From: Rhizobium acidisoli
GTDB lineage: Bacteria; Pseudomonadota; Alphaproteobacteria; Rhizobiales; Rhizobiaceae
Direction: 5' to 3'
Length of the DNA: 64,000 bases
NCBI RefSeq assembly: GCF_002531755.2
Contig: NZ_CP034998.1
Coordinates: 124,001-188,000, forward strand
The notes under the pieces were generated by a model. It did no database searches. It was not told the DNA's origin and saw nothing but the letters and a program-made list of their open reading frames with translations. A program made the position numbers and the translations under genes. Below, piece after piece: positions 34,967 through 43,787 of the stretch (its first letter is position 1; every line of letters starts with the position of its first letter).

Positions 34967-35440
34967 TCATTCGCCCTCCAGCATTTTAAACTTTCGCGCC
35001 GCCTTGGGGCAAAGCATCGTGAACTGCTTGATCAGCGGCGGCATGCCTGAGGAGCATGACACGTCTGCATCCTCCGGTAATGGGAAAGTGGCCCGCAGCG
35101 GTTCTCCGCTAGCAGGAAAGAAAGACAGGGTGCCCTTGCGGCAATCGGCGGTGGAACGATAGCTGTCTTTACCACTTTCTTTCAGATACATCGCCACGCA
35201 CTGCTCAACTGTCAGTTTTCCGCCATGCGCGACCGTCTCGTATCCCGGATCTCGCTCGCAGTACTCCTGGAAGTTGGCCTGATTGACGTTCCCTTCCATA
35301 ACCGCAGCGCGTGAATCGGTGCCGGTCCTGCTGACCAGCGTTCCATCCCACCCAGCACATGAGGCGAGAGGGAAATCCTCGGCCTGTGCCGAAGACATAG
35401 CAAAGGTGAAAACTACCATACTCAAAAGCGATATCCGCAT
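34967..35440 (-). CDS. Secreted hypothetical protein with conserved cysteines
   Basis: The 157-aa product has a signal peptide (MRISLLSMVVFTFAMSSAQA, cleavage after AQA) and six cysteines in the mature part, likely disulfide-bonded in the periplasm. AGGAGG precedes the ATG at 35440, giving a firm start. The coding sequence is less GC-rich than its neighbours, which may point to recent acquisition. No domain is recognised and no neighbour gives a clue. Confidence 0.72.
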   Translation of the reverse strand: MRISLLSMVVFTFAMSSAQAEDFPLASCAGWDGTLVSRTGTDSRAAVMEGNVNQANFQEYCERDPGYETVAHGGKLTVEQCVAMYLKESGKDSYRSTADCRKGTLSFFPASGEPLRATFPLPEDADVSCSSGMPPLIKQFTMLCPKAARKFKMLEGE

Positions 35441-35643
35441 AAATCCTCCTAATTGCTGGCCTGCTCGCGCTCGATCGACATCCAGCCGCTCATGCGAACT
35501 GAAGGGCAGCCCGACCGCGTTGAGTGAAGAAGCCCACGATCTGCTGAAGTTTGCCCGCCGAGCGGCCAAACGTAGCTAAGGGTGGACGCAGGATATTAAA
35601 AGAGGTTTATAATGGAGGATGTTAGCATGCGATTGAAGAAAAA

Positions 35644-35719
35644 TGGTGCCGCTTGCAGGACTCGAACCTGCGACCCCATCATTACGAATGATGTGCTCTA
35701 CCACCTGAGCTAAAGCGGC
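35644..35719 (-). tRNA. tRNA-Thr(CGU)
   Basis: The minus strand folds as a complete tRNA. The acceptor stem is GCCGCTT/AAGCGGC with discriminator A, the D arm is GCTCAGGTGGTAGAGC, the anticodon loop TTCGTAA gives anticodon CGT, and the T arm contains GGTTCGAGTCC. The 3' CCA is encoded (35644-35646). It reads ACG codons. Confidence 0.96.
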
Positions 35720-35840
35720 ATTTCACGGCCGAAGCATGCGGCCCGCGATTTGCATGGCGCTGATACAGCCATTGTCCGAAGATTTCAAGCGCCCTGTCAT
35801 GGCTTTGGTAAAAAAGAGGGCAGGGGCGGCGAGTTCAGGT

Positions 35841-36800
35841 TCAGAGGCTGAGCCGGGTGCGGGCGGCGCGGTATTCGGCCTCCAGCCGGTCGACGAGTTT
35901 GGCCACCGGCTCGACGGCCTTGATGGCGCTGATGCCCTGGCCGCTGCCCCAGATGTCCTTCCAGGCCTTGGCGCCGCCGACCGCCTGTTCGAAATCCATC
36001 TTCGAGACATCGGCTGCGGGCAGGTTGTCCGGGTCCATGCCGGCGGCCACGATCGACGGCTTGAGATAATTGCCATGCACGCCGGTGAAATAGTTGGAAT
36101 AGACGATATCGCCGGCAGCCCCTTCGACGATCGCCTGCTTGTAGGCCTCGGTGGCGCGGGCCTCTTCTGTGGCGATGAAGGGCGAGCCGATATAGGCCAT
36201 GTCGGCGCCCATCGCCTCTGCGGCGAGAATGGCGCCGCCGGTGGAGATGGCGCCGGCGAGCAGCAGCGGCCCGTCGAACCATTCGCGGATTTCCTGGATC
36301 AGCGCAAAGGGCGACAATGTGCCGGCATGGCCGCCGGCGCCGGCCGCCACCGCGATCAGCCCGTCGGCCCCCTTGCGGATTGCCGAATGGGCGTGGCGGT
36401 TGTTGATAATGTCGTGCAGCACGATGCCGCCATAGGAATGCACGGCGGCGTTGACCTCGGGCACGGCGCCGAGCGAGGAGATGACGATCGGCACCTTGTA
36501 TTTGACGCAGAGCGACAGATCGTGCTCCAGCCGCTTGTTCGACATATGGACGATCTGATTGACGGCAAAGGGGGCGGCCGGCCTGTCGGGATGGGCGGCG
36601 TCGTGGCCGGCGAGCTCTTCGGTGATCTCGGCCAGCCATTCGTCGAGCTGGCTCTCCGGCCGGGCGTTCAGCGCCGGAAACGCGCCGATGACACCCGCCT
36701 TGCATTGCGCCAGCGTCAGCCTGGGATGCGAGATGATGAACAGCGGCGAGCCGATGACCGGCAGTCTCAATTTGTCGCTCAGGATCGGGGGCAAGGCCAT
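35841..36800 (-). CDS. Nitronate monooxygenase family FMN enzyme
   Basis: The 319-aa TIM-barrel protein belongs to the 2-nitropropane dioxygenase/nitronate monooxygenase family, which oxidises alkyl nitronates using FMN. The AAGAGGHAGTLSPFAL segment near residue 152 has the catalytic His and phosphate-binding glycines, and GAISTGGAILAAEAMGADMA follows near residue 182. Physiological substrates are often unknown. A TTGACGT/ACGTCAA inverted repeat, shared with fadD, lies 15-36 bp upstream, so a link to fatty-acid or branched-chain catabolism is possible. Confidence 0.88.
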   Translation of the reverse strand: MALPPILSDKLRLPVIGSPLFIISHPRLTLAQCKAGVIGAFPALNARPESQLDEWLAEITEELAGHDAAHPDRPAAPFAVNQIVHMSNKRLEHDLSLCVKYKVPIVISSLGAVPEVNAAVHSYGGIVLHDIINNRHAHSAIRKGADGLIAVAAGAGGHAGTLSPFALIQEIREWFDGPLLLAGAISTGGAILAAEAMGADMAYIGSPFIATEEARATEAYKQAIVEGAAGDIVYSNYFTGVHGNYLKPSIVAAGMDPDNLPAADVSKMDFEQAVGGAKAWKDIWGSGQGISAIKAVEPVAKLVDRLEAEYRAARTRLSL

Positions 36801-36814
36801 GATTCATGCATCCA

Positions 36815-36836
36815 TTGACGTTTACGAAAACGTCAA
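36815..36836. promoter_or_regulatory. TTGACGT/ACGTCAA inverted repeat upstream of the nitronate monooxygenase gene
   Basis: The half-sites TTGACGT (36815-36821) and ACGTCAA (36830-36836) flank an 8-base spacer, against 2 bases at the fadD site. The sequence can also be read as two overlapping degenerate copies of the fadD motif. Its position over the expected promoter suggests repression. Confidence 0.55.
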
Positions 36837-37086
36837 TCTCTTAACAGAGAAGAAAAGGCGATAAAAGAGCGGCTGCCACGCCTTCGTCGATTTCTGCCGG
36901 AATATATGCGGCCGACAGAGCCAATGGAATAAGGTGCGCAAGCGGTGAAACCTGGCGATTATCCCCGCCGATCCGCTGCAGCCGGGCCTGCAAGGCTTGC
37001 GGTTTGCCGCACTTGCCGCTACCGAATTTTGATGGAGAACGGCGGGGATTGCAGTCCGATGCCGGGTTCAAGGTGAAGGACTTGAC

Positions 37087-38286
37087 GTGAGCGGATTAGA
37101 AACGGCCATCAGAACAGCGCTCGATAATTCCGATCGCGACAATCCGGAGGTTCGAGCGAGGATCTATCAGTCGGCCCGCCAGGCGCTTGAGGCCGGCCTG
37201 CGCAAGCAGGATATCACCGATACCGAGGTCGTTGCCCATCATCGTCATCGCCTGGAAAGCACCATCCACGCCATCGAAAGCGAGGAGCGCGACCGCCTTC
37301 ACCCGCGCCAGAGGCCGCCTGAGGTGCCGGTGCCACCCGTCGTCGAAATGCCGGCGCCGCCGGTTCATCAAGCGGATGTCGCCGATATCGACAACCATAT
37401 CGACAGCCCCGTGGCCGCAGGCGAAACCCGCGCTCCCGAGGTGGCCCATAGCCGCGGCGATGATTTCAGCCTCCACAACGTGCGTGCCGGCAGTGCCGAC
37501 CATCTCGCCGCCGCCCCCGTCGGCGAGGAGCGGCTTGCCCGCGGCGAGCGCGCCGCCGGCATGGATTTCCGCCCGGAGCGGGCGGCAGGCCGCCGCAAGC
37601 CGCGCAAGTTCTTTTCCAGGCTTCTCGTCTGGTGCGTGCTGCTCGCCTTCATCGGCATCGGCGCCTGGTGGGCGCATACGTCGGGCCTGTTGCTGACGGC
37701 CGCCGAGCGCGACACCAGCGTCGCCAATCCGCCGGCGAGCACCCAGCCGGAGGATTTCACCGGCAATGACGACAGCGCCGGCAATGCCGCCCCTCACACC
37801 GACGAGCCGGTGACCATCGATCCGCAGAACAGCTTTTCGGCCGATTGGATCCCCGTCTTCAAGCCCGATGACGCCGACAAGGTCCAGAGCGGCCCGCGGG
37901 CGCGAACCGAAAAGATCGCCGAGAATGACGGCCCCGCCGTCCGCCTGATTTCAGAAAGTGGTGCGGCCGACGGCAATATCTCGATCAGCGTTCCCGCCTC
38001 GGTGCTGCAACAGCTTGCCGGCAAATCCTCGACGATCGCGCTGACGCTGCAATCGACCACGGACGAGCCGACGCAGGTCACCGTCGAATGCAATTTCCAG
38101 TCGCTCGGCAATTGCGCCCGCCATCGCTTCAACGTCACCCGCGAAAAGTCGGATGCGCTGCTGCAGGTGAAGTTCGACCGTTCGCTGGCGCCGAATGCGC
38201 CGGGCACGCTGACGATCAACAGCGATCTCGACGGCAAGGCGCGCGGCATCAACCTCTTCGCCATCCGCATCCTGCCGGGGCAATGA
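37087..38286 (+). CDS. Single-pass membrane protein of unknown function
   Basis: The 399-aa product has three parts. A charged N-terminal helical region (residues 1-75) is followed by a long Pro/Ala-rich linker. One membrane segment lies near residues 180-202 (FFSRLLVWCVLLAFIGIGAW). The C-terminal extracytoplasmic domain (about 240-399) begins with a SFSADWIPVFKPDDADKVQ block and has a beta-rich character. The start is GTG with AAGGA upstream. I recognise no named family; rhizobial homologues are familiar as conserved hypotheticals. It is convergent with ppk2, separated by a degenerate tandem repeat. Confidence 0.72.
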   Translation: MSGLETAIRTALDNSDRDNPEVRARIYQSARQALEAGLRKQDITDTEVVAHHRHRLESTIHAIESEERDRLHPRQRPPEVPVPPVVEMPAPPVHQADVADIDNHIDSPVAAGETRAPEVAHSRGDDFSLHNVRAGSADHLAAAPVGEERLARGERAAGMDFRPERAAGRRKPRKFFSRLLVWCVLLAFIGIGAWWAHTSGLLLTAAERDTSVANPPASTQPEDFTGNDDSAGNAAPHTDEPVTIDPQNSFSADWIPVFKPDDADKVQSGPRARTEKIAENDGPAVRLISESGAADGNISISVPASVLQQLAGKSSTIALTLQSTTDEPTQVTVECNFQSLGNCARHRFNVTREKSDALLQVKFDRSLAPNAPGTLTINSDLDGKARGINLFAIRILPGQ

Positions 38287-38289
38287 TCC

Positions 38290-38360
38290 GGCTCCGCCGA
38301 AGCCGGTAGCCCCAGCCTCGGCGAAGCCGATGGCGCCAGCCCCGGTAAAGCTGGTGGTCA
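38290..38360. repeat. Degenerate tandem repeat between convergent genes
   Basis: Three imperfect units of about 22-25 bases (38290-38314, 38315-38338, 38339-38360) share a GCC(C/T)CGG...AAGC(C/T)GGTGG pattern. They fill the spacer between the membrane protein gene and ppk2. Confidence 0.5.
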
Positions 38361-38376
38361 GGCTCCGGCTCGCCGC

Positions 38377-39258
38377 CTACTTCAGGAATCCGGGCCCTGA
38401 ACCGATGATCTCCTTGTCGACCTCGCCGAGCGCCTTCTCGTCCTTGCCGTCATAATCCATCCTGTTCAGCATGTGGCGGATGAGTTCGAGGCGCGTCCGC
38501 CGCTTGTCGTTGGCGCGGATCACCGTCCAGGGCGCGAAATCCGTATGGGTTTCCTTCAGCATCCGGTCGCGCTTTTCGCTGTAGTCGTCCCATTTCGTCA
38601 GCGCGGCGATGTCCATCGACGACAGTTTCCAGACTTTCAGCGGATCGTGCCTGCGGTCGTGGAAGCGCTTCAGCTGCATTTCGCGGCCGATATCGAGATA
38701 GAATTTGAAGAAGAAGATGCCCTCATGGGCGATGATCTTTTCGAGCTGCGGTGCCTGTTTGAGAAAATCCTCGTATTGCTGCGGCGTGCAGAAGCCCATG
38801 ACCGGCTCGACGCCGGCGCGGTTGTACCAGGAGCGGTCGAACAGCACGAATTCGCCTGCGGTCGGGAACTGCGCGACATAACGCTGGAAATACCATTGCC
38901 CCTGTTCGCGCTCGGTCGGCTTGGTCAGCGCCACGACGCGCGCAAGGCGGGGGTTCATATTCTCCGAGGAGGCCGAGATCGCCCCGCCCTTGCCGGCCGC
39001 ATCGCGGCCTTCGAACAGCGCCATCACCCGCTTGCCTGATGCCTGCAGCCAGAACTGTACCTTGACGAGTTCTACCTGCAGCTTTTCCAGCTGCTCCACA
39101 TAGTCTTCTTCCTTCAGCTTCTTCTTGTGAGGAAAATCGCCGGATTCCAGTGCGTGTTCGTCCACCCAGTCCGGCAGGGTGGGATCGTCGACATCGAAGG
39201 TGCGTTTCTTTCCGCGGATCTCCAGCTCCACGGCCCTGTTTTCGACGGTCTCGGCCAT
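38377..39258 (-). CDS. ppk2: Polyphosphate kinase 2
   Basis: The 293-aa class I PPK2 transfers phosphate between polyphosphate and nucleoside diphosphates. It carries Walker [14 protein letters not shown] near residue 79, the lid motif [13 protein letters not shown] near 140 and Walker B-like [18 protein letters not shown] near 185. AGGAGG directly precedes the ATG at 39258; the open frame to 39303 is rejected. It is divergent from phoR and the phosphate regulon, which fits a role in phosphate storage and use. Family members usually favour NTP synthesis from polyphosphate. Confidence 0.93.
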   Translation of the reverse strand: MAETVENRAVELEIRGKKRTFDVDDPTLPDWVDEHALESGDFPHKKKLKEEDYVEQLEKLQVELVKVQFWLQASGKRVMALFEGRDAAGKGGAISASSENMNPRLARVVALTKPTEREQGQWYFQRYVAQFPTAGEFVLFDRSWYNRAGVEPVMGFCTPQQYEDFLKQAPQLEKIIAHEGIFFFKFYLDIGREMQLKRFHDRRHDPLKVWKLSSMDIAALTKWDDYSEKRDRMLKETHTDFAPWTVIRANDKRRTRLELIRHMLNRMDYDGKDEKALGEVDKEIIGSGPGFLK

Positions 39259-39403
39259 ATGCTCCTCCTTAAGCCCGATCGGTTCTTTCTCGCAGGCGAA
39301 CATATTTACCGTTGGAAATCAAATCTTTCGCATTCGCCGATATTTTTTCGTGGGTTTCGGCTGCGGCCTTTCGCATCAGAGCGGCAGCCCGAAAACTTCT
39401 GTC

Positions 39404-40723
39404 ATGAATTGCCGCTATCAGGCAGAGTTCAATATTAAGAAAAACGAATCGACGCCGCGAGGGCACTTGCAAGACGAAACTCCGTGGAGAAAGAGCCTGT
39501 TGGCGCGCATCCGGCGCGAGCGGCCTGTGCTGCTGGCGGCGATCCTCAGCGCGCTTGCCGCGCTTGCCGCCGGCATGAACAAGTGGGTTGTGCTTGGCCT
39601 CCTGCTGGTCATGATCGTCACCGCGCTTTTCAATGAGGCGCCCGTCATCAAGGACGAACCCGCCGAGCCGGTGGAGATTGCGCCGGAGGTGCCGCCAAGC
39701 CGCCTGCCTGAAGTGTCCGCCACACTCTCCGGCCTCGATATCCCGGTCATGGTGCTGTCGGACGACGCCTCAGTGCTCTTCCAGAACCGGGCGGCCGAAA
39801 AGGCCTTCGGCGAGGTGGCGCTCGGCGCCCATATATCGGCCCGCCTGCGCTCGCCCGGCGTGCTCGACATGGTGCGGGAAACCATCGCCACCAATGCGCC
39901 GAACCAGATCGAGCATGCCGAGCGGCTGCCCTCCGAGCGCGTCTATATCGTCCGCAGCGCGCCCATCGAATTTTCGGCCGAAGAGGGCGCGCGAGAGCGC
40001 TACTTCATCCTTTCCTTCCGCGATATATCAGAGGTCCGCCGCATCGACCGCATGCGGTCGGATTTCGTCGCCAATGCCAGCCATGAGTTGCGCACGCCGC
40101 TTGCCTCGCTGCGCGGCTTCATCGAGACCATCCAAGGACCGGCGAAAAACGATCTCAAGGCGCAGGCGCGGTTCCTCGCCATCATGTTCGATCAGACGAC
40201 GCGCATGAGCAGGCTGGTCGACGACCTGCTGTCGCTGTCGCGGCTGGAGCTGAAATCGCACATCGCGCCGGATGAGAAGATCGATCTGGTGCCGCTGCTC
40301 GGCCATGTCAGAGATGCGCTGGTGCCGCTGGCAAGCGATGTCGGCGTCGACATCAACCTGCATCTGCCCGACGGCAAGGTCGAGGTGCTCGGAGACCGCG
40401 ACGAGCTCGTCCAGGTCTTCGAAAACCTGATGGAAAACGCCTGCAAATACGGCCAGGAGGGCAAGACCGTCGATGTCTGGCTGAAGAACGGCGCCGGCCA
40501 GCCGGTCGAGGTCAGCATCGTCGACAAGGGCCCGGGCATTCCGGCCGAGCATGTGCCGCGCCTGACCGAGCGCTTCTATCGCGTCAGCATCGAGGACAGC
40601 CGGTCGAAAAAAGGCACCGGCCTCGGCCTTGCCATCGTCAAGCACATCCTCACTCGCCACAGGGCACGGCTGATCGTCAAGTCCGAGGTCGGCAAGGGCA
40701 CCGATTTTACGGTGCGCTTCTGA
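39404..40723 (+). CDS. phoR: Phosphate regulon sensor histidine kinase
   Basis: The 439-aa kinase senses phosphate status through the Pst-PhoU complex and phosphorylates PhoB. Two membrane segments lie near residues 38-75 (LLAAILSALAALAAG and WVVLGLLLVMIV), a PAS domain spans about 105-215, the phosphoacceptor His is in NASHELRTPLASLRGF near 228, and the ATPase boxes are ENLMENACKYG, DKGPGIP and KGTGLGLAIVKH. The ATG at 39404 lacks a good ribosome binding site; the in-frame TTG at 39467 is preceded by GAGGG and may be the real start, giving 418 aa. Confidence 0.9.
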   Translation: MNCRYQAEFNIKKNESTPRGHLQDETPWRKSLLARIRRERPVLLAAILSALAALAAGMNKWVVLGLLLVMIVTALFNEAPVIKDEPAEPVEIAPEVPPSRLPEVSATLSGLDIPVMVLSDDASVLFQNRAAEKAFGEVALGAHISARLRSPGVLDMVRETIATNAPNQIEHAERLPSERVYIVRSAPIEFSAEEGARERYFILSFRDISEVRRIDRMRSDFVANASHELRTPLASLRGFIETIQGPAKNDLKAQARFLAIMFDQTTRMSRLVDDLLSLSRLELKSHIAPDEKIDLVPLLGHVRDALVPLASDVGVDINLHLPDGKVEVLGDRDELVQVFENLMENACKYGQEGKTVDVWLKNGAGQPVEVSIVDKGPGIPAEHVPRLTERFYRVSIEDSRSKKGTGLGLAIVKHILTRHRARLIVKSEVGKGTDFTVRF

Positions 40724-40732
40724 CGTGTCCTA

Positions 40733-40845
40733 TGCGAGGTCTGCGAGGGGCGGAGAGGTTGCGGGTCCCGTCTCCCCGAGGGGAGAAGAGGGAGTCGAGA
40801 GGTAGCGGCACGTGCCCTTCGCCCGTTTGCGGGCGTCCGGCAACC
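40733..40845. repeat. RIME1-like element, partial
   Basis: It contains CGGAGAGGTTGCGG, the palindrome CTCCCCGAGGGGAG and GCCCGTTTGCGGGC. The typical CCCCTCA ends are missing. It lies between phoR and the pstS promoter and may separate the transcripts. Confidence 0.65.
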
Positions 40846-40964
40846 GACAGGCCGCTTATGAAAAATTTTGCAATGCCAGGTCGAGTATGCGGTCCAACTT
40901 TGCCGGCCACCGACGTGATTGGCTGAATGCTGTATAATTTATGATTTAATATCAACTACTTAAT

Positions 40965-40993
40965 CTGTCACAAATGTTTCACCGATTTGACAT
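40965..40993 (+). promoter_or_regulatory. Pho box upstream of pstS
   Basis: Three 7-base repeats, CTGTCAC, GTTTCAC and TTGACAT, are each separated by exactly four bases (AAAT and CGAT). This matches the PhoB recognition format of direct 7-mers at 11-bp spacing. The box is 110 bp upstream of the pstS ATG. PhoB, encoded at the other end of the cluster, should activate pstSCAB-phoU-phoB from here. Confidence 0.8.
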
Positions 40994-41102
40994 AAAAGGA
41001 CGAGGCTTACAGCGCTAAGAGAGTCCCGCCGATGAAAAAAGGCACTGCGAGGGCCTCTCGAAAGGCCGCACTCACACAAGCCCAAATGCCGGGAGATTTC
41101 TA

Positions 41103-42137
41103 ATGAACACCTTCAAGCTCACCGTTGCCGCGCTCGCTGCAACCGCCGCTTTCGCTGGCGCTGCCGTCGCCCGCGACCAGATTCAGGTTGCTGGTTCGTC
41201 CACCGTCCTGCCTTATGCAAAGATCGTTGCCGAGTCCTTCGGCGAAACCTTCACCAACTTCAAGACGCCGGTCGTTGAATCCGGCGGCACGGGCGCTGGT
41301 CTGAAGGAATTCTGCAAGGGCGTTGGCGAAGACACCATCGACATTGCCAACGCTTCGCGTCCGATCAACAAGAACGAAGCCGAAGCCTGCAAGGCTGCCG
41401 GCGTGACGGACATTCAGGAAGTCAAGATCGGTTATGACGGCATCGTCTTCGCAACCGACGCTTCCAACCCGGATGTCGCCTACGTTCCCGCAGACATCTA
41501 CAAGGCCCTCGCAGCCCAGGTCGTCGTCGACGGCAAGCTCGTCGCCAACCCCTACAAGAAGTGGTCGGAAGTCAACCCGAAGCTTCCGGCTGTTGATATC
41601 GCTGCCTATATCCCGGGCGAAAAGCACGGCACCCGCGAAGTCTTCGAACAGAACGTCCTCGCTGCCGGCTGCAAAGCTTCTGGCGCACTCGACGTGATCG
41701 CCAAGGAAATCGCCGACAAGGCCGCTCAGACGAAGGCCTGCGTCGCAGTCCGCAAGGACGGCGCTGCTGTCGACATCGACGGCGACTATCCGGAAACGCT
41801 CGCCCGCATCGCCGCCAACAAGACCGGCGTCGGCGTATTCGGCCTGTCCTTCTACGAAAACAATGCTGACAAGCTCAAGGTTGCCAGCATGAGCGGTATC
41901 GTTCCCTCCACGGAAACGATCGCCAACGGCACCTACCCGGTTTCCCGCCCGCTGTTCTTCTACGTCAAGAAGGCACATCTCGGCGCCGTTCCGGGTCTGA
42001 AGGAATACGTCAACTTCTTCGTATCCGACCAGATGATCGGCCCCGACAGCCCGCTCGTCGAATACGGCCTGGTTGCCGCTCCGGATGCCGAGCGTGACGC
42101 GATCCGCAAGGACGTCGAAGCCGGTAAATCCATGTAA
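41103..42137 (+). CDS. pstS: Phosphate ABC transporter, periplasmic binding protein
   Basis: The 344-aa protein binds inorganic phosphate in the periplasm. A signal peptide (MNTFKLTVAALAATAAFAG, cleavage near AVA-RD) precedes the mature domain with the phosphate-binding signatures AGSSTVLPYAK and ESGGTGAGLKEFC, and IANASRPINKNE. GGGAGA precedes the ATG. It is the first gene of the pst operon, with a Pho box upstream and a strong hairpin after the stop that should favour its own expression over pstC. Confidence 0.95.
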   Translation: MNTFKLTVAALAATAAFAGAAVARDQIQVAGSSTVLPYAKIVAESFGETFTNFKTPVVESGGTGAGLKEFCKGVGEDTIDIANASRPINKNEAEACKAAGVTDIQEVKIGYDGIVFATDASNPDVAYVPADIYKALAAQVVVDGKLVANPYKKWSEVNPKLPAVDIAAYIPGEKHGTREVFEQNVLAAGCKASGALDVIAKEIADKAAQTKACVAVRKDGAAVDIDGDYPETLARIAANKTGVGVFGLSFYENNADKLKVASMSGIVPSTETIANGTYPVSRPLFFYVKKAHLGAVPGLKEYVNFFVSDQMIGPDSPLVEYGLVAAPDAERDAIRKDVEAGKSM

Positions 42138-42144
42138 TGACTTT

Positions 42145-42175
42145 GCCGGCGCGGCGCTGCAAAGCCCGCGCCGGC
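42145..42175 (+). other. Intra-operon hairpin between pstS and pstC
   Basis: A perfect 9-bp stem GCCGGCGCG/CGCGCCGGC with a 13-base loop starts 7 bases after the pstS stop. Without a T-run it is more likely a 3'-stabilising or partial termination element that raises the pstS to pstC ratio. Confidence 0.6.
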
Positions 42176-42305
42176 ATTGCCTTATCCCTTGGCGCGCCGG
42201 CGTTTCCGGTGCCGCAGGGTTGAATTCATTCCGCATGATTGGAAGCTGAAGGCAGGCTGATGAGGCTGCCGGGCTTTGGGGGCTACGGGCCTAGGGACGT
42301 AACGA

Positions 42306-43787
42306 ATGAGCACATCCATCATACTTTTGTGCCTTGTGGTGATCGGCGCCGCCGCCTATCTGGTCGCGCGCAGCCGGGCCTCAGCACTTGCCGGGGGCCG
42401 GTCCTCCGCATTGCATTCACGGCCGGCCTATTACGGCGCCTATGCGGCGATCTGGGCGGTTCTTCCCGCCCTCATCGTGCTTTGCGTCTGGCTCTCGGTC
42501 AGCCCGGGCATCATCCAGTCCTCGGTTCGAAGCCACTTCCCTGACGACGTCAAGGCGCAAGCCGGTGTCGAGCAGGATCTCGGCTATTCGATGGTGGCGA
42601 CGGTCGCCCGCGGCCTGACGATGCTGAGCGCGGATGAAATCGCCGCTGTCGCCGGCGATCCGGCCGCCCTGCAGGCCAAGCTCAGCGAAAAGGGCGTGCC
42701 GCTTGCCGGCCAGCCGCTGCCTTACATGCTCGACGCCGCCAAGACGCTCAATGCCAAGAGCATGACGAGCCGCCTTTCCATGACGGCGGTGGTCTTCATT
42801 CTCGCCATTGCCGGCGCCTTCTATGCACTGCGCGCCATCGCGCCGCGCTTCCGCGCCCGCAACCGGGTCGAGCGCGTCATGCTCTGGGGCCTGCTGCTCG
42901 CCTCGTCGATCGCCATCCTGACGACGATCGGCATCGTATTCTCCATGCTGTCGGAAGCCGCCCGCTTCTTTGCCGCCGTTCCCGCCGCCGACTTCTTCTT
43001 CGGCACTGTCTGGGATCCGCGTTTTGCCGGCGCCGGCAGCTCGTCCTTCGGCCAGTTCGGCCTGATCCCGCTGCTGCTCGGCACGCTTTATATTGGCTTG
43101 GTCGCCATGCTGGTCGCCGTTCCGGTCGGCCTGTTTGCCGCCATCTACATGGCCGAATACGCCTCGCCGAAACTGCGCGGGGTTGCCAAGCCACTGCTTG
43201 AAGTGCTCGCCGGCATTCCGACGATCGTCTACGGCTTCTTTGCGCTCGTCACCGTCGGACCGTTCCTGCGCGATTTCTCCGCTCAGATCAGCGGCCTGCT
43301 CTCCGGCAACTACACCAACTTCATTCAGGCGCAGAGCGTTCTGACCGCCGGCATCGTCATGGGCATCATGCTGATCCCCTACGTCTCCTCGCTGTCGGAC
43401 GACATCATCACCGCCGTGCCGCGGACGCTGCGTGATGGTTCGCTCGGTCTTGGCGCCACACGTTCCGAAACCATCAAGAAAGTGGTCTTGCCCGCGGCTC
43501 TTCCCGGCATCGTCGGCGCGCTTCTGATGACCGCCTCGCGCGCCATCGGCGAAACCATGATCGTCGTGCTGGCCGCCGGTGTCGCCGCCCGCATCCAGAT
43601 CAACCCCTTCGAGCCGATGACGACGGTGACCGTCAAGATCGTCAATCAGCTGACGGGTGACCTCGAGTTTACCTCGCCACAGACGCTGGTTGCCTTTGCC
43701 CTTGGCATCACGCTGTTCTGCATCACGCTTTGCCTCAACATTTATGCGCTCTACATCGTGCGCAAATACCGGGAGCAGTACGAATGA
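42306..43787 (+). CDS. pstC: Phosphate ABC transporter permease PstC
   Basis: The 493-aa permease is much longer than the 319-aa E. coli protein, as is usual in rhizobia. An N-terminal extension (residues 1-190) adds membrane segments and a periplasmic loop. The core carries LYIGLVAMLVAVPVGLFAAI near 265, and the EAA loop DGSLGLGATRSETIKKVVLP near 378. With PstA it forms the inner-membrane phosphate channel. The start follows pstS by 168 bp; its stop overlaps the pstA start by ATGA. Confidence 0.93.
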   Translation: MSTSIILLCLVVIGAAAYLVARSRASALAGGRSSALHSRPAYYGAYAAIWAVLPALIVLCVWLSVSPGIIQSSVRSHFPDDVKAQAGVEQDLGYSMVATVARGLTMLSADEIAAVAGDPAALQAKLSEKGVPLAGQPLPYMLDAAKTLNAKSMTSRLSMTAVVFILAIAGAFYALRAIAPRFRARNRVERVMLWGLLLASSIAILTTIGIVFSMLSEAARFFAAVPAADFFFGTVWDPRFAGAGSSSFGQFGLIPLLLGTLYIGLVAMLVAVPVGLFAAIYMAEYASPKLRGVAKPLLEVLAGIPTIVYGFFALVTVGPFLRDFSAQISGLLSGNYTNFIQAQSVLTAGIVMGIMLIPYVSSLSDDIITAVPRTLRDGSLGLGATRSETIKKVVLPAALPGIVGALLMTASRAIGETMIVVLAAGVAARIQINPFEPMTTVTVKIVNQLTGDLEFTSPQTLVAFALGITLFCITLCLNIYALYIVRKYREQYE

